Of a stretch of DNA of 64,000 nucleotides, positions 50,900 through 62,410 are shown piece by piece. Location of the stretch: positions 19,608-83,607 of the forward strand of contig WFMF01000638.1 in NCBI GenBank assembly GCA_011033025.1, read 5' to 3'. Made by a program: the position numbers and the translations under genes. The notes beneath the pieces are model-generated. The model was not told the DNA's origin. It worked only from the letters and a program-made list of their open reading frames with translations, and did not search any database. Every line of letters begins with the position of its first letter. Position 1 is the stretch's first letter. The stretch is from Beroe forskalii (taxonomy: Eukaryota; Ctenophora; Nuda; Beroida; Beroidae).

Positions 50900-51400
50900 A
50901 GGGGTTGTCATGGCTCTACCTGAGGCCAAATTTAGTCTTGTGCATTGCCTGCAACACAGTACGGGCCAAGACACTAAGTTTCAAGGAGCACCGCATAAGG
51001 CACTCGGTGATAGCTACCTTAAGCATATCGGTATCATCTGCAAGCCAAACAAGAATGTCTATTCCATTAACTTTTTATGCACATATTCAGTTTTCGATTT
51101 AATTTCGTAAAAATTTGAGCGACTATAAGAAAAGTGGCGAGAGTGGGCTGCCTGGTGTAGCTCTGCCTTATAGATCGGTTACTTGAAGCGACCGTTTATG
51201 TTGTATAGTTCCTTTGTCCATGGAATGCTACTTTAACTAAGTTTTATAAGATGCTCTCGAAATGGCAACAGAGTTTCAGAGAAATTCGTGTTCTACTTTA
51301 TCAAAACGCTTTCCGAAGTCTGTTGTAATAGAAGGCCTTCTTCATCAATTTGTGTGCCAATTTCAGTGCAGTATCAACGTAGGATTTATCATGCTTTTCC
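50900..51400 (-). pseudogene. Decayed non-LTR reverse transcriptase core
   Basis: The minus strand carries the RT motifs in correct order and spacing but with stops. Motif A is ITTDFGKRFDKVEHEFL (about 51330-51285), motif B GRATPGSPLSPLF (about 51170-51135), and motif C DILVWLADDTDMLK (about 51060-51020). The last leads into a diverged palm/thumb with SLKLSVLARTVLQAMH. A second motif C at 50055 shows that two separate RT copies lie in tandem here. Confidence 0.6.
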
Positions 51401-54400
51401 TGAAAATGACTGTGCATGCTATTGATAAAGGCAGAAATTTAGATTTATATTTCTTGATCACTTGGTAAAATTTTATAGTCAGCTATTAGAAAGTAAGTAA
51501 TTGATGTCAGTTTTTCAGCTGGGCAAACAAATACTGTGTGTTTTGAAGCTGGATAGTAGAATACTGTCTCTTGGAGGGGACATACTGCCATTGTTTATAG
51601 CTTCCTTGCCAACATTTGTGCAGTGATGCATTATCTGCAGAATTTCTTTATAGAACCACTTTATTTGCCCATCACAGGAGATTTGTTATTTTCAGGGTAT
51701 TATAAATAAGATCCATTTCTTCTATGCTAAGCTCTCCCGTTTAAACGCTCTTTGATATCATCATTTAAACATTCAGTGTTGGATGTCGCTAACACTCTTT
51801 CCTTACGTTCTACTAACGTTTCTGGTTCACAAATAATAGATTTCTGTAAAACTCCACAACATGCTTTGAGATTTCAAATGCTCGTATAGTTCTCTGTTAT
51901 CCTTATGCGACTAGTTTCATATTCTTTTCTTTTTTACTATTACTTTTTCTGTAAGAAGTATTTGATGGATTTTCCTTTTTCAGTCATTGAGCTCGTGCCT
52001 CGTAGTATGTGAGTTTCCTTATATATCTTATTTAGCTTTGCCTCCTTCAAAAGCTCACTTCTGAGAGACATAAACATTCTTGAAGTTTGGTACTCTTAAT
52101 TTCTTTCATGTCTTTGAATAACTTGTCGCACTGCAGTAATACTTCTTTTCTTATTTAAGACCATATCTGTGGCATAGTCCTTGATGCAGGATTTGGTACA
52201 TCCCAAAGCCTGTGAGTCATGGCTGGAAGTTGGTGAACACATATAGTCATACCTCTGTTGCAAGCCCTGTCTTGTGGTGAGAATTATTAACTTCCATTGG
52301 CCTTCCTCTCATTAGTGCTACCTTGAATGTTTGGTAGATAGCTATGATCGAGTTATATCCATGGCTGTGCCATGTCACATGCTGGAATCACATGATTTGT
52401 CATCTGTGAGAAGAAGTCTAATCTGTACTGTTTTATACGTTTTGTGAAATTGTGTGTATTTGCGTTCTCCCTTGATTTTCAGAAGACATCCGAGAGATTG
52501 TAATTAAGCTTATCGCAGGTATTTAACTGGCTCTGTGTATTTGTGGCATGTTGGTGTTTCACCTAATTTATCTGAAGTCATTGTAGAGACTGTATTTGTC
52601 CCCGCCATGATAAATGTCTCTTAGGTGCGAGATTTAAACACATTCTCCAGCAAAACCGCGATCGTGGGTGTTTTGGACTATGAATTTATTTTAAAGACAA
52701 TAATTAACTTAAGGTATTTTTGGCTGGTAATAATGCCTGCCTTGACATATATGTTTGTCTTTTTGCTTCTATGTCTTTGGTATTTTTGATAAGAATAGCT
52801 ACTCATTTAGAATTTGACGTCCATGACTAAGTAATTCACTCAGTAATTTCCCATTTCCTTCTCAGTTCAGCAGTAGAATGTGTTTCTGAGAATATGCTTT
52901 CTTGTTGTTTCTGTTGTAGCCAAGTTAATACTTTATTCCCGTTTAATTTTGTTCCCAGGCCATTTTGATTTCATAGAACTATTTTGGACCTGCTCTGCCC
53001 ACTGTATCCTTCTATCCTTTTCTTTTGCTGAAAATATGTATAAGCCAAATAAGGCCTGGTTGTTCTCAACAGCAAAAGACCTGAAAATCGCAAGCCAAGC
53101 AAAAACAGCCAAGCTAGAAAATAAACTTTTATTTAACACTAAAAGCCAAAATGAATGGCGTGAAAGAAGCATGTAACCATGAAAAACAACAGGCTTTACA
53201 TTGCCATTTGTAGATGCAGTAGTATGATAGGTAAACTTAACTCATTTGGTAAGCATTTAGATTAAGAAAAATTTTGAGGAAATTTTTTGAGGATTGACTA
53301 TTTGTTTCAAGATGATTTGAGCATTGCTGGAACAGATCGTACCATGACTTTTAACAGTCATACCGTTTGGCTGTAACACAAAAAGTAGTTGGTACCTTAG
53401 TTTTTTCCAGCATTGCCGACCTGAAATGGTAAATTTATACTGAGTAATTTATTATGCGGTATAACGTTAGTAATTAAAGAGGCCGCCAGCATGGCCTTTA
53501 CGTAATGGAACGTAACATGTATTAGTACGTAAATTTGCTCTTGAGGTATCGTGCTCTCTGTCTAGTAATCCCTCTGGGAACGGCACCATTGGTGCCATCA
53601 GCTGGGCCATTTGGAATCAAGTACGGCACAACCCCATAGTCGTGCTGGTTAGATAGCCTGGTGAAGCAACATTCTGTAGCACTTTCTGGACACCTCATTT
53701 TCTTGCGGCTTTCCTTGACACTCTCAGGACCTCCTCCATTGCCTCCCGGTGCAGGGCGTGGCTCCAGGCATCCCCGCTTTCAGGCTGTCTGAAAGCTCTC
53801 CGTGGCTGGCCCGTGAGGCCCATGACGAGAACGCAGCATACTTGACTCTGCTCTTGTGCTTCACCTGCTGGTTTCGGGTAAGTAGGTCGTTCTCACCCCA
53901 ATTTAGATGGGGCTTGAGGGCCAGTCAGCCCATTCTAAGCACATTCATTGTCGACGAGGTAGTACGTGTGGAGATGTGAACACATGTTCTTTCAGATGAA
54001 AATTATGCAGGTCGATAGAAGTGGATAGCTGGGTAAATGAACTTTGTGGACTGCTTTTTGAAAGACATTGCGGGCCAGATTTATAACTAGCGGCTGACTG
54101 AACAAGCTGGCGTGTTGCTGCGAGTTCACTCAGGTGCTGGGGGACTTTCAGGTCGTTCATGCCACAGATAACTTTAGTCGAAAGTACGTTTCTGAACACG
54201 GGGAGGAGGGCTGGGAAGTCTCCAATCTTGTTTGATTTGCCGGCATAGGAGGCATAAAGAGTCTCAGCCCCAGGCAAGATGCCCACTTGGTGGGTCCCCA
54301 GCAGGAGGGCAGTGGTGGGGAGGCCTGCAGGCTGTGGCCATGGGCAGGAGGGCAGGGAACAGGCTGACTCTGTCTGGACAGCCTCATCATCATTTTTACA

Positions 54401-55200
54401 CTGTCAGATCTCAGGCACGTTCTGTCCTGATGACTGGGCCTGCCTCCTCGGGCAATTCCAGACATATAAGTTGTCCAAGCTGGCGTTCAAGATCGTCCGA
54501 AACGGACGTTGATATAAGCATAAGACAGAGAAGCAAGCCGCAGGCCAGGCCGAGAGGAAGCGTGGTAACACTGTGCTGTCACCCGACTGGTAAGCACCGC
54601 CACCATGCAGTCGTGTTCGGCTTACTTGAGTTGGGCAGGCCGGTCAGGACTGCCGGGCTCCTCAGTGGTAATGCAACAGGCTTTTCACTTACCCTCAGCG
54701 GAGAGATCGCTTTAGGCACTCATTGGACATAACGTGAATGTAAATCAGAAGCGCATTAGATAGGCTGTAGGTACTCAAAATCAGCTAAAAACATAATTCC
54801 TGTAAGGTAGTAGGTAGGAAGTAGAGAGGGACTGTGAAGTTGTGAGGAAATTTAAGGAGGACTATGCGTATGTATGGCTGTGTAGCTCGGTGAAGGAAGA
54901 GTTTGCACATGCTGTTCGGCCGCTTTGTTTTCAGCTGTCGTCTATGTATGTCATGAATTATGTCAAATTTTGGACACTTGAAACAGGGCGATATTTCGGC
55001 GCAGCATGTCTGCATGATACGTAATATTTGAAATTGATGCTGTTTGTTCATTTGTAAATTCATTTGAATGCTGTTGCATTTCCCTCTTGAAAACCTGTAC
55101 CTTTGTTGTACATTATTCAATTTCATTTAGAAAGGTCCTACATTGAAAAACGATAAATCGTTCGATTGGATTTAGGATAAGGACTTATCATCATTAAATG
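51400..55200. other. Unassigned stretch, probably old transposon debris
   Basis: The left part may be the N-terminal remains of the decayed LINE. The part at 53500-54750 is notably GC-richer and holds overlapping ORFs on both strands (166 codons at 54232 on plus, 113 codons ending 53945 on minus). None shows a domain I recognise or flanking splice logic. I do not call a gene. Confidence 0.35.
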
Positions 55201-56045
55201 GAATTATTAGCTTGCTCACAGCGCAGTCATAATGGACCAATCAGCGCACATAATTGAAGTTGGTTCGGACAACTTTTTGTTAACATTAGGCACACTAATG
55301 TCTTGTCATCGGCGTCTTAAGTTTTTATAGATACAAGGTACTTGCAGAAATAGTGGACAAAAGTAAACGTTGTGCTCGGCTTCTGTTTGGAGTTTCTGAA
55401 GATGAAATTTTAGGAAGTCATGGAGTAGGCTGAAAGTTTTTGCAAAGTTATTTTACGTTGCTTTTGTCACTAACTAAATATTTTACCAGTAACTTGCATG
55501 AACTGAGAGGATAGTGAGTAGAAAATCTCTTCCAATTTCAGCTGCAATTTCTATAAATTTTTCTTTTCTGGGGTGCTTTTAACTTTTAAAAAGCATAAAA
55601 TGGTTCCTTGCCTTTCTATTTCTTAGAGTGAATTGAACATCAGTAAGTTCATAAGACTGTGGATGTTGAGCAGCAGAAATACTAAAATGCCAGGAAGTTG
55701 GTACATAGATGTGGCACCCCAGTCGCTCCACAGTGGCGTCTCTCTTAATAATGACCCCTGCAATCGTGTGTGAAATGCAGCTCTATGGATGTGATGATTC
55801 ATCTCCTGGTTACGATCCTCATTCTAACGAACTCGTTAGTGAACTTATCCCATCCTGGACCATAGTCTGAAAATGATCAATATTTAGAACATCAAAGGTA
55901 GCTGGGTATATGAGACTCAATCGATAATTTTGCACCTAATTAAAGCTAAAAAGCATAATATTATCTCCAATTAGTTTTAATGAGCTGCAGCTAATCCAAA
56001 ATTTACTTTTTGCCAGAAAATAATTAATTTCAACTAAGAACTCAC

Positions 56046-56193
56046 CGATGCATTGAGCATGAATCCGACGAGTAGTCCGCCCACGAACTGAGCTATGATT
56101 CCCAGGATCAACTTGGGCTTGTTGGGACTCTTCCAGATGAATTTGACCATCTTCACTTTGGAGTCTATCTCCGGGAACGTGGTGGGTATACGT
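56046..56193 (-). CDS. Orphan internal exon with one membrane helix
   Basis: The acceptor TTCTTCCTTAG and donor GCATCG|GTGAGT bound 148 nt reading RIPTTFPEIDSKVKMVKFIW, then KSPNKPKLILGIIAQFVGGL and LVGFMLNAS. A short basic segment leads into a Gly-rich hydrophobic helix, as in a multi-pass transporter or similar. The exon starts in phase 2 and ends in phase 0. I do not recognise the family and found no partner exon nearby, so introns must be long or the rest lies outside the window. Confidence 0.6.
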
Positions 56194-57544
56194 CTAAGGA
56201 AGAAGTGGGTTAAGAGTGGGTTGTCAGGCCCCAATTCTCAAAAGTTCTTCCAGCTTCCCGATTGATCTTTAGGATCGGTCAATCCCTTGGATCATGGCCA
56301 TGAGTGAATCTTGTTAATCGACCGATGCAATGTCAAGTTCAGAGATAGAAAGGGTTCATCGGCACAAGTTCATGTATTATAATCAATGATTGCAATTAAT
56401 GAGTTAATGAATAATGATAAAACAGATGACTGAACTGTTAGTTGACTCAGGTAATCGGTCGATTAACAAAATTCATTCATGTTCATGAGCCAGGGGATTG
56501 ACCAAAACCAAACGATCCATCAGGAAAAAAATTGAGAAATTGGGGAGTTGGGGGTGGTATTCAAGTATTGGTATGTGTGATCAAAGGTCGGAAGCAACAC
56601 GTCCAACAGTTTTTTAAGGTTATAAAAGTTCGGTCTAACAGTACTCCTTAAATGTCACAATTTCGACCTACATTTTTCATGGTTTCGCTCTCGACCTATA
56701 CGCAGGAAGAGGCAGTTTTAAACATAGAACGTCTTTAGAACATTACAGAAGCAACTATCTAACTATGGGCTACTTTTAATTCCGAAAACAGTCCCCTGTC
56801 TCCCTGTTTACTTCTAAAATATGCTGTATGTGCAGCTTCTGGCTACTTTTTATTGTTTGGTTTCCAGACTTTCTATTTCTGCGCCTACTCTTCTTCATTA
56901 TTGTGACTTCATTAAAAAAAGAAATTTGATGACAAGTATTAGGTAATCAATCGTATTCGTAATTCAACACCATATGATCATTCACGTTTTAGGGTGGCAT
57001 GATACTGATAGGTTGTTATCAAACGAAAATACATATTGTAATTGTATTTGTACTTGCGATGCTTCTTGACTCGTGAAGCTTTTCAAGACTGCTCAATTGC
57101 TTCTACACAGGATAACATCCACGTCTATTACTTAACTCCGGCATAATTAGCTAAGTATTTCATGTATTTGACATGTGTACGCCACACAGTCTCTCCTTTC
57201 ATCACTATATTATACCTACTGCTGCTTCTTGTACACTTCTTGTATAGGCAGTTGGAGAGCTGCTGCTCCTGTTGCGTGTTTTGATGTATTTTATCTGATG
57301 TTGAATATATTGCTTAGCTTTCAACTATTGTTTGCTGTTATACCTACACTTATGTTGATCTTAAAAAATTCAAAATTTCCCGACCTAGATTCAATATGCA
57401 TACATTGATGGCCTCATTTTAATAACTACTAAATAGTAAATGGGTAAGGTATGGACGACCCTGGGCATGGACCAAATAAAGGTCTAACATAGCAAAATTA
57501 CCAACTGCCTGCAGTTTAAGGGGGGGGGGTTCAAGCCAAATTTT
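56194..57544. other. No feature recognised
   Basis: AT-rich sequence, possibly an intron of the gene holding the orphan exon at 56046-56193. No exon or repeat that I can support, apart from CGATCGGTCAATC / GATTGACC motifs near 56270 and 56500. Confidence 0.4.
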
Positions 57545-58692
57545 TTGGGAAAACACGTTTCTGAGACAACTTGGTTGACCCCAAAAGTTATACCCAAATG
57601 GGCCAACTTTTGGCCGGGTTTGTACCCCAAGACCCACTAGCGCCGCCAAATGGCGCCATGCCCAAATATGGGCACAAAATGGTATATTTTTTCAAAAGCA
57701 GCAGGGCGGGATCTGAGGTGTGCAATCGATAGATAATGGTCCCTGAGTTACCATAAAAATTTGGAAGTCGATATCTCAAAAAATGGCTGAGTTATGGCCG
57801 AAAAAACGTATGCCTATATGGGCATACGCGCGTCACACAAGCCAATTCTGGCCCATAACTTGGGCAAATATTAATATTTTTGAATGAAACCAGCAATTCG
57901 ATAAATAGCGTTGAATTATGTATTCTCTGCAAGTTTGGGGTTGATTGCTGCTTAAATGGCGATTTGAGGTCAAAAACCTCTTAAAAACCACAAAATCGCC
58001 ATTTTTCTCAGTTGGCGTTTTTTAAGTGCACTTTACTCAAACGCTTATAACTAAACTACGATTGATATTTTTGCATAATTCTTTTTTACGTGAAACTAGA
58101 CTAAATTCTCAGATACAAATGGACTCGGATTTTGAGTTAGGCCTTCAAAATTTTTTGGCGCCAAAAGCGCCAAATTTTTAAAAATTTGGCGCTTTTGGCG
58201 CCAAAAAAATTTAGGCCCTAACTCAAAAATCCGGCTCCATTTGTATCCTGAGAATAGTCTAGTTTCACGTAAATAGAAAGCCATGCAAAATGCAATCAAC
58301 CGAAGTTATATGGCGATTTTGTGGAGCAAAGTTTGGACCTCAGCAATGGCGATTTTTCAGCAATCAACCAAGCATTTACGCCAAACTGCGCAATTACGCC
58401 AACGCTATTATCGGGTAAGACAGTTTCATTCAAAAAACCTGATGACGCGGGTTATCGGGCCAGCCAACGCGTGACGCGCGTATCTATGGGCATACGTTTT
58501 CGGCCGCAGCCATTTGGATATCGACTCAAGATAACTCGGGGACCATCTATCGTTGCACCACGTTCCGCCCGGTTGCTGAAAAATATGCCCATTACCCCAT
58601 ATTGGGCATGGCGCCACGGCACTCTGGGGAAAACCCGGCCCAAAAAGACAACCCACAATTTGCAAGGTCAACCGTTGTCTCAAGTTTAAACT
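57545..58692. mobile_element. ~1.15 kb palindromic foldback element
   Basis: Two arms of about 510-630 bp are inverted around 58179/58180. The centre GCGCCAAATTTTTAAAAATTTGGCGC-type stem is perfect; only its halves are quoted: GCGCCAAATTTTT and AAAAATTTGGCGC. Outward pairs include GAAACTAGACTAAATTCTCA with TGAGAATAGTCTAGTTTC, GTATGCCTATATGGGCATAC with its counterpart at 58483, TGGCGCCATGCCCAAATATG with CATATTGGGCATGGCGCCA, and ends CTGAGACAAC with GTTGTCTCAAG. There is no ORF of note. Confidence 0.85.
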
Positions 58693-58974
58693 AATAACTA
58701 AATATCTGACATAACATTAAGATTATGGAATCTTTCTTCTTGCATCTTTCTTTCCGTCCTTTAATTAAATAATATAATCAATAAAGCAATGTAATTATGT
58801 CATTACGTGTTGTGTGATTTATACAATCATGTATACAATCATGTATACAATCATGTATATACCTGCTCAAGAGTTGTGTATCTATATGCTATTCGTAGTA
58901 GCTTGGTTCTGTTTTGCGGCTGTGTTCGCGCTCCATGTACAGACTACAGTGTAGTACAGTCTTACAGTCAACAG

Positions 58975-61900
58975 TGTACACTATTAGTAAGGGAACTGTG
59001 TAGCATACCTGTGAAAAAATTCGTTCTTAAGGTTTGATGCCCTCGATCGACTCCCAACAGGGTGTCTAGAGTCACCAAAAAATTTATTCAATTTTGGAGT
59101 TGCGGAAAACCCAGGGTGACCACGCCCTTTTTTTGACCGTGGGAATTTTTGAGGAAAATCACTAGAATTTAGCTGAATGGCAACTAAGGCATGATTATAC
59201 TCTAAACCTAGGTTTTTTTGATGCCGAGAAATCCATTGCAACCATTACCTAGACTTCAAATCGCATATTTTGGCCATAATTGGCCACGCCCAGTTTGTCA
59301 TGGCCATTTTGGCTAAAAATCTCAAAATTTTGACAAGACCATACCATATCAAGATTATACTCTAAACCTACGTTTTTGGTGCGAGAAATCCATTGAAGCC
59401 ACTATCTAGACGTCAACTCGCATATTTTGGTCCTTTCTGACCACGCCCAGTTTTTGTCAAGGCCTTTTTGGCCAAAAATCTCGAAATTTTGATTCGATCA
59501 TACCATAACATGATTATACTCTATACCTATGTTTTTTGATACGAGAAATCGATTAAAGCCACTATCTAAGCACCAACTCGCATATTTTGGCCACTACTGA
59601 CCACGCCCAGTTTTAGTCCTGATTGTTTTGGCCAAAAATCTCGAAAATTTGATAAGACCATACCATACCATTATTATACAATGATTATACATTTTGATTC
59701 GAGGCAATAACATTATACTATACACCAGGCCCATGTCTTCGATGGGTTTGTTAAGAAACATCCAGTGAAACCAGCATCCAGACCAGTATTGACCCAATTT
59801 TTGTAATGCCAATTTTGGGAACACTTAATTAATGGTATGTAGCACTCCAACCTTGATAGTATATTCCTCAAGACAACACTCATTGCTTGAGAGCCGGGTA
59901 GCATTCTTTACTCTACCCTTGACAACACTTCATCACTGACACTTTACAGTACACTCCACCTGACAGCACTCTACCCTTGACACACTTTATCCTTGACTCT
60001 TGACAGCTTACAGAATTCTACTCTCAACAGCACTCAACGCTTGGTAAGAATCATTCCTTGCCAAGAGAGGAAGAATCCCCCCACCCATGGCATCAACCTG
60101 TTTTACTGTTTATCCTTGACAAAAATCGACCTTTGACTGCACTTCACGATAACAGCTTTCGTTACTTGACTGCAGACAAATAACTATTCAATCGCATTTT
60201 GTCTTGAACCTTTGATAACATTCTACGCTTGGCTTTTACAGCACTTAATTTTTGAGCACTTTCCCTTGACAGCACTATATCCTTCTGGCGCACTTCAACC
60301 TTTTACACCAAGCTTACCTTGATAGCACACATCCCTAGACACCACTCTACGGGGTATGACACCACTTTACAGTTTACCCTTGACATCACTTTACCCATGA
60401 AATCACTCTATCCTTGACAGGACTCTTCCCTTGGCTCCACTCCACACTTCACCATTCTCTTCGATGCTATACATCACTTTACCCTTTGAAGCACTCTATT
60501 CTTGACAGAAATCTACTCTAGACTGCAAGACATCACTCTTTCCTTAGATTAAGTCAGGGTAGAGTGCAGTCAAATTGATGGCACTGTACCCTTGACAGCA
60601 GTACACATTTGACAACACTCTACATTTCACAACGCTCTTCCCTTGATTAGCAATTTATTCGTAACAGCACGCTTTTCTTTGGAAGCTTTGGGAGAACTCT
60701 TACCTTGAAACCAACTTTTCCTTGACATTGGTCTTCCCAATTTCTCTTGACTTGGCATTCTACCTTTGACTTTTGAAACCACTCAACCTTTGGCAGCTAC
60801 TCTTTTTCTCTGCATCAGTGTTCTCTTGAGTTTTGACAACACTTTCTACGCTTGACAACAATTAACCTTTGACACCACTCACTCTTCAGTCTTGACTTGG
60901 CCTCACACAAACCTTGACGATGCACTTGAGTATGCATCATCCAGAATATATCAAGTGAACTTCTGAATAATATCAACTTGCTACAACACTGCTTTATAAT
61001 ATCGTTGAGGATGTGAGGGCGATAGTATTCGGTTTCTATGAAACATAAGACGGCAGAGCTCAAAACGATTTCCAATCAAAAGGAATTCGGCTGCAGTGAC
61101 CGTTACAAAAAAGTCCCATTTTTAAGGGTATTACCCAGCAAACATGAAAAGATGAAAGTACCAGAAGGCAACTTCATCTGATACTTGATGAGGGCTGGCC
61201 TTGGAGTTTGCAGTAAAGTTAAAGGAAAATAGGTGGGAAGGTTTTTCGAAACTCAGATTAACAGGGAAGCCCAAAAGACATTCAAAAAATTTTAATTTGG
61301 GGGTTTTTGGGGGTCGATTAACAGTTCATCGTGTCGTTTAGTATGTTTATGTATTTCTAAATCGCAATTGTTATAAGGGTCGTTCCGCCCTACCTCCCCT
61401 AAACAATTTTTGGGGTTTTTTCCCCCCCCCCTTGTAATCAAGTTTATAGTTGTTGTATTTGTTCCCAATAACATAAAACCCAAATCATTGGGAAAACCCC
61501 TCCCCCCCCAAAAATGTGTTTTGAAATTTGTAAACGACCCCTAATTAAGTAATTACCAGATTTTTTAGCAAAATGGCTGAAAAAGCAGGCCAAGACCAAT
61601 TTTTTGTTTGGGAATATGCGATTTGGAGTCTAGATACGGGCTTTTATCGTTTCCCGCATTTGAAAAACATGGTCTTAGACTATAATCATGGTATGGTAGG
61701 GGGTCTTTCAGATTTCAAATTTTGGCCCAAGAATGGCCATGACAAAAATTGGGCGTGGTCAGTGGTGGCCAAAATAAAGTGAGTTGGCGCTTAGATAGTG
61801 GCTTTAATCGATTTCTCGTATCAAAAAAACATAGGTTTAGAGTATAATCATGTTATGGTATGGTCGAAATCAAGTTTCGCGATTTTTTGGCAAAAGGGCC

Positions 61901-62410
61901 CTTGACAAAAACTGGGCGTGACCAGAAATGACCAAAAATATGGGGGGTTGACGTCAGGTAAGGCTTCAATGGATTCCCCGCGCCAAAAAACGTAGGTTTA
62001 GAGTATAATCTTGATATGGTATGGTCTTGTCAAAAATTTTGAGATTTTTAGCCAAAATGGATGAAAAAAAACTTTGGGGGTGGCCAATTATGGCCAAAAT
62101 AATGCGATTTTAAGTCTGGGGGAAAAGGTTTTCAATTAATTTCTCTATTAAAAAACCTAGGTTTAAATTTTAATCATCCTTGGTTTCCATTCAGCTTTTA
62201 AATTTAGTGATTTTCCCCAAAAATTTTCCCCGGGCAAAAAAAGGGGGTGTTTCCCTGGGGGGTTTTTTAAACTCCCAAAAATTTAATAAAATTTTTTTTG
62301 GGGACTCTAAACCTAAAAAGTCATTAAAACATCAAAACCTTAAAAACAGATTTTTTTACAGAGGACCCCCCGGGATTTGATGATAGTTCCCTTACTTTTA
62401 TGTACACCAA
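58975..62410. mobile_element. 3.4 kb element with long inverted arms
   Basis: The left arm (58975-59700) and right arm (about 61560-62410) are inverted copies. AGTAAGGGAAC at the left end matches GTTCCCTTACT at the right end, and both arms are built from ~150-bp direct repeats containing GATTATACTCTAAACCTA, CGAGAAATCCATTGAAGCC, CATATTTTGGCC and GACCACGCCCAGTTT. The core at 59830-60900 is a CTTGACA minisatellite. No transposase is seen, so it is non-autonomous or a foldback-type element. The right arm has drifted more, mostly through homopolymer changes. Confidence 0.75.
59830..60905. repeat. CACTCTACCCTTGACAG minisatellite
   Basis: Roughly 50 loosely spaced, imperfect copies of cactctacccttgacag, 15-25 bp apart, fill the middle of the inverted-arm element. 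Confidence 0.75.

Noticed and set aside
54157-54732. Overlapping 166-codon plus and 102-codon minus ORFs in a GC-rich patch
   Set aside because: Overlap on both strands, no recognisable domain and no splice context; GC content alone explains the open frames.
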